The notes under the pieces were generated by a model. That model was not told the DNA's origin. It did not search any database and saw nothing but the letters and a program-made list of their open reading frames with translations. A program made the position numbers and the translations under genes. From Astropecten irregularis (lineage: Eukaryota > Echinodermata > Asteroidea > Paxillosida > Astropectinidae): a DNA stretch of 64,000 nucleotides. Shown piece after piece: positions 57,901 to 60,900 of the stretch (the stretch's first letter is position 1; the number at the start of each line of letters is the position of its first letter). The stretch covers positions 20,350,983-20,414,982 of the forward strand of contig OZ020245.1 in assembly GCA_963971285.1 (NCBI GenBank), given 5' to 3'.

Positions 57901-60900
57901 TTTAATACCGAAACAGAAATCTTCACAGATTTACCTATAACTTACATGGTATACAGATGGTGGTACCCATCTTCTGCCAGAAATGCTGTATTTATCCAGA
58001 TCATGTATTGTCCCTTTAACCGTTCCTAGCCTGTAATTAAATAAATAAATGAAGTGAATAAGTATTTGTTTGTAATCTTCTTTGTGTTTTTAGCTCTGAC
58101 AAGCTGTGGGTGCACACCATCTTCTGTATGCTGTTCTTCCTGATAACTGTTGGCGCTATGAGGCACTTCTCCACACATCTTCCTTACAGAGAGGAGAACG
58201 ACAATGTAAGCATTTAATTAACCAGGGGGCCAATAGCACTCCGCACTTGCGCTAAAAATAGCACACCGGAACTCAGACAAACATGGGGTGTGCGTGGGCG
58301 CGTGCACGCGCGCGCTGGCCAAATCACTCGTGTGACGTCATTAGTGTGGAGCGCTATTGCATGGAGCTGCTATTAGAACAAAATGTCAAACAAACCACCA
58401 TTAACTTGGATTTAAAGAGGATGTTCAACACTCAACAAACCTCGCTTTATTTGTTAGAAGTATAATCATTAAATTACTTGACGTGCGAAAAAAAAATTTA
58501 TCTCACACTGAAAGAGAGTCTTTTTGCAAGATTTTTCTCTCAACATGCTCAACCCGCAAGCTACCCCAAAATTGAAACTGTCTGAATTACGTCAATGGGG
58601 GCAGCAGACAAATCTGTGTGATTTTGTGATGTCACATTGCGGAGCCTTTTCACCAAGCTCATTGTAACTTACTATCAATAGGGCTCTGCCCTCCAGCTAT
58701 TACAAATATCACAAGGTTTACGTGTAAGTTAATGGGGCCACGTGAGACTTGCTTGTTCGAACATCTAAAAGTGACGTCACGAGCGTGGAGCCCTATTGTA
58801 GGACTTACGATGCATTGCAGCCTGATGTATACGTGTAGGATAAGATGGGTTATGCTTCGTAACTTGAGTTACGATCGATTGTATGGCTTGGTGAAATCGA
58901 CCCCAGACTAGAATATCTACCCTGATTTGGCAGACATCCTGTATAATGCTTTTAAGAGTGTCAAGACTTCACAGATTGTTTTCCCGAACCCCTTTTTTCC
59001 ATTCTGCAGATATCTCAGACGCTGTTTGTCAGTGGCATACCCCTGGAAAGGACTGATGCAACTCTAATCAAGCAGCACTTCCAGTAAGTTCTTCAGAGTA
59101 TTTATAGACTCTTGGTGGCAGCAGATATCAGTCCTTCCCCTAGACTTAAATAACCTATACAGTAATTCGAGCACACAGCATTTTGAATGGCGCCCTCTTG
59201 ATTAAAACAAGAAACTGCGGTGGTGTTTATCGATCTAAATGCACTACAACTCCGGCTTGGTGCGTTGTGCTCGATTTATTCCAGAAAGAAACATGGAGTT
59301 AGAAGAATATTCAGCATGGACAACATCTCCCGGATTTCCCAAAGGTCTTTTGCTGTTGATTAGCTTTCCAGCTTTCCAGATTTCAATAAAAGATGATTGG
59401 CGGTGTACAAAATAATTTACTGAGTTACTGACACCACCGCAGTTTCTTGTTTTAATCAAAAGAGGGCGCCATTCAAAACCGTGTGCTTGGATTACTGTAT
59501 ACTCTGCCTGTCCTCGGGAGAGAGCATTATTTTCACTGTCAACCAGTGGTGAAGCACTTGCATATCCTTTAATACACTGGATTCTTAATAATAATAAATG
59601 GACACTTATATGCGCCGGTATCCACCAAGCCTGACGCTCATCACGCCGCAAATCAATTATTATCCCTGGTCATCGGGCCATAATTTACATTCCTGAAACC
59701 ATCTCAACTTCCTGGGGAGTATACAGCCCTGGCTGCCGTATTCAGCGCACAGAGGCTAATCAAACCACAAAGCCATCTCTACCCTCGTAGGTACCCATTT
59801 ACACCTGGGTGAAGAGGAGCGATATGTGACAAAGCGTCTTGCCCAAGGACGCAAGCACCATTAACCCATGGCTGGATTGGAACCCACAATCTGTAGATTG
59901 ACCACAAGACTTTGAGTTCAACACACCAGACTACTAGACCAAAGTACTCCACATATATCTTCCTGTGTCTTGTGTTATAACCATTTGTGGTTGTAGTTTC
60001 TTAATGAAATTCAGTCTCCTCTTATTTGCCCGTTGTTAATACAGGGAAGCTTATCCAGACGTATCAGTCATGGATGTCCAGTTTGCTTATGACATCGCTA
60101 AGTTGAAGAAGCTGGACTCTCAGAGGTATGTGTTGATGATGCATGGGTTGAGGATGACATCATAACTTTTCTATGTTTCTCACAAAATAATAATGCTTAG
60201 CATGAAACATGCCCACTTAGCATGAAACCCGATCAAGGCACTTACAATGTCATTATCCTTGGTCATTTGGCTTCATTAAACATTCCTGAAACCATCTCAA
60301 CTACCTGGGGGGAAGGACTATACAGCCCTGGCTGCTGTGAGGCATCTCTACCCTCGCAGATACCCATTTACTCCTGGGTGAAGCGGAGCAATATGTTACA
60401 AAGTATCTTGCCCAAGGATGCAAACACCACTAACCCATGGCTGGACTCGAACCCACAAGATTGACCACGAGACCTTGAGTGCGACACACCAGACCACTAG
60501 GTCACAGCACCCAATGTAGTATAACACATTCAAAATTGGCCTTTGATGGCAGAGGAACGTCATCCCAAACAATCTAACGCATTTCTAATAGCAAAAGCTT
60601 ATAGTCAAAGACCTTTCTTGTAAAGCTTTATACAGCGTGTCCCCCCCAAAAAAATGCAACACTTTGTCAGGAACCATTATTGTTAAAATTTAAATTGTTT
60701 ATCATTTCAAGATTCAGCTATATGATACAGCCATGTCTTGGCTATCACCATGTAGAATTTAAGCAAAATCGAGCTGAAATTGGCGGAAATATGACCAATT
60801 GAAAGAGTACTCTTTAAAAACCAATTAGCAGTATTCCAGAATAAGTGGTCAATTCACACATAATGTGTATTGAAAGAGAGTTGAAAATTGGATTTTGAGG

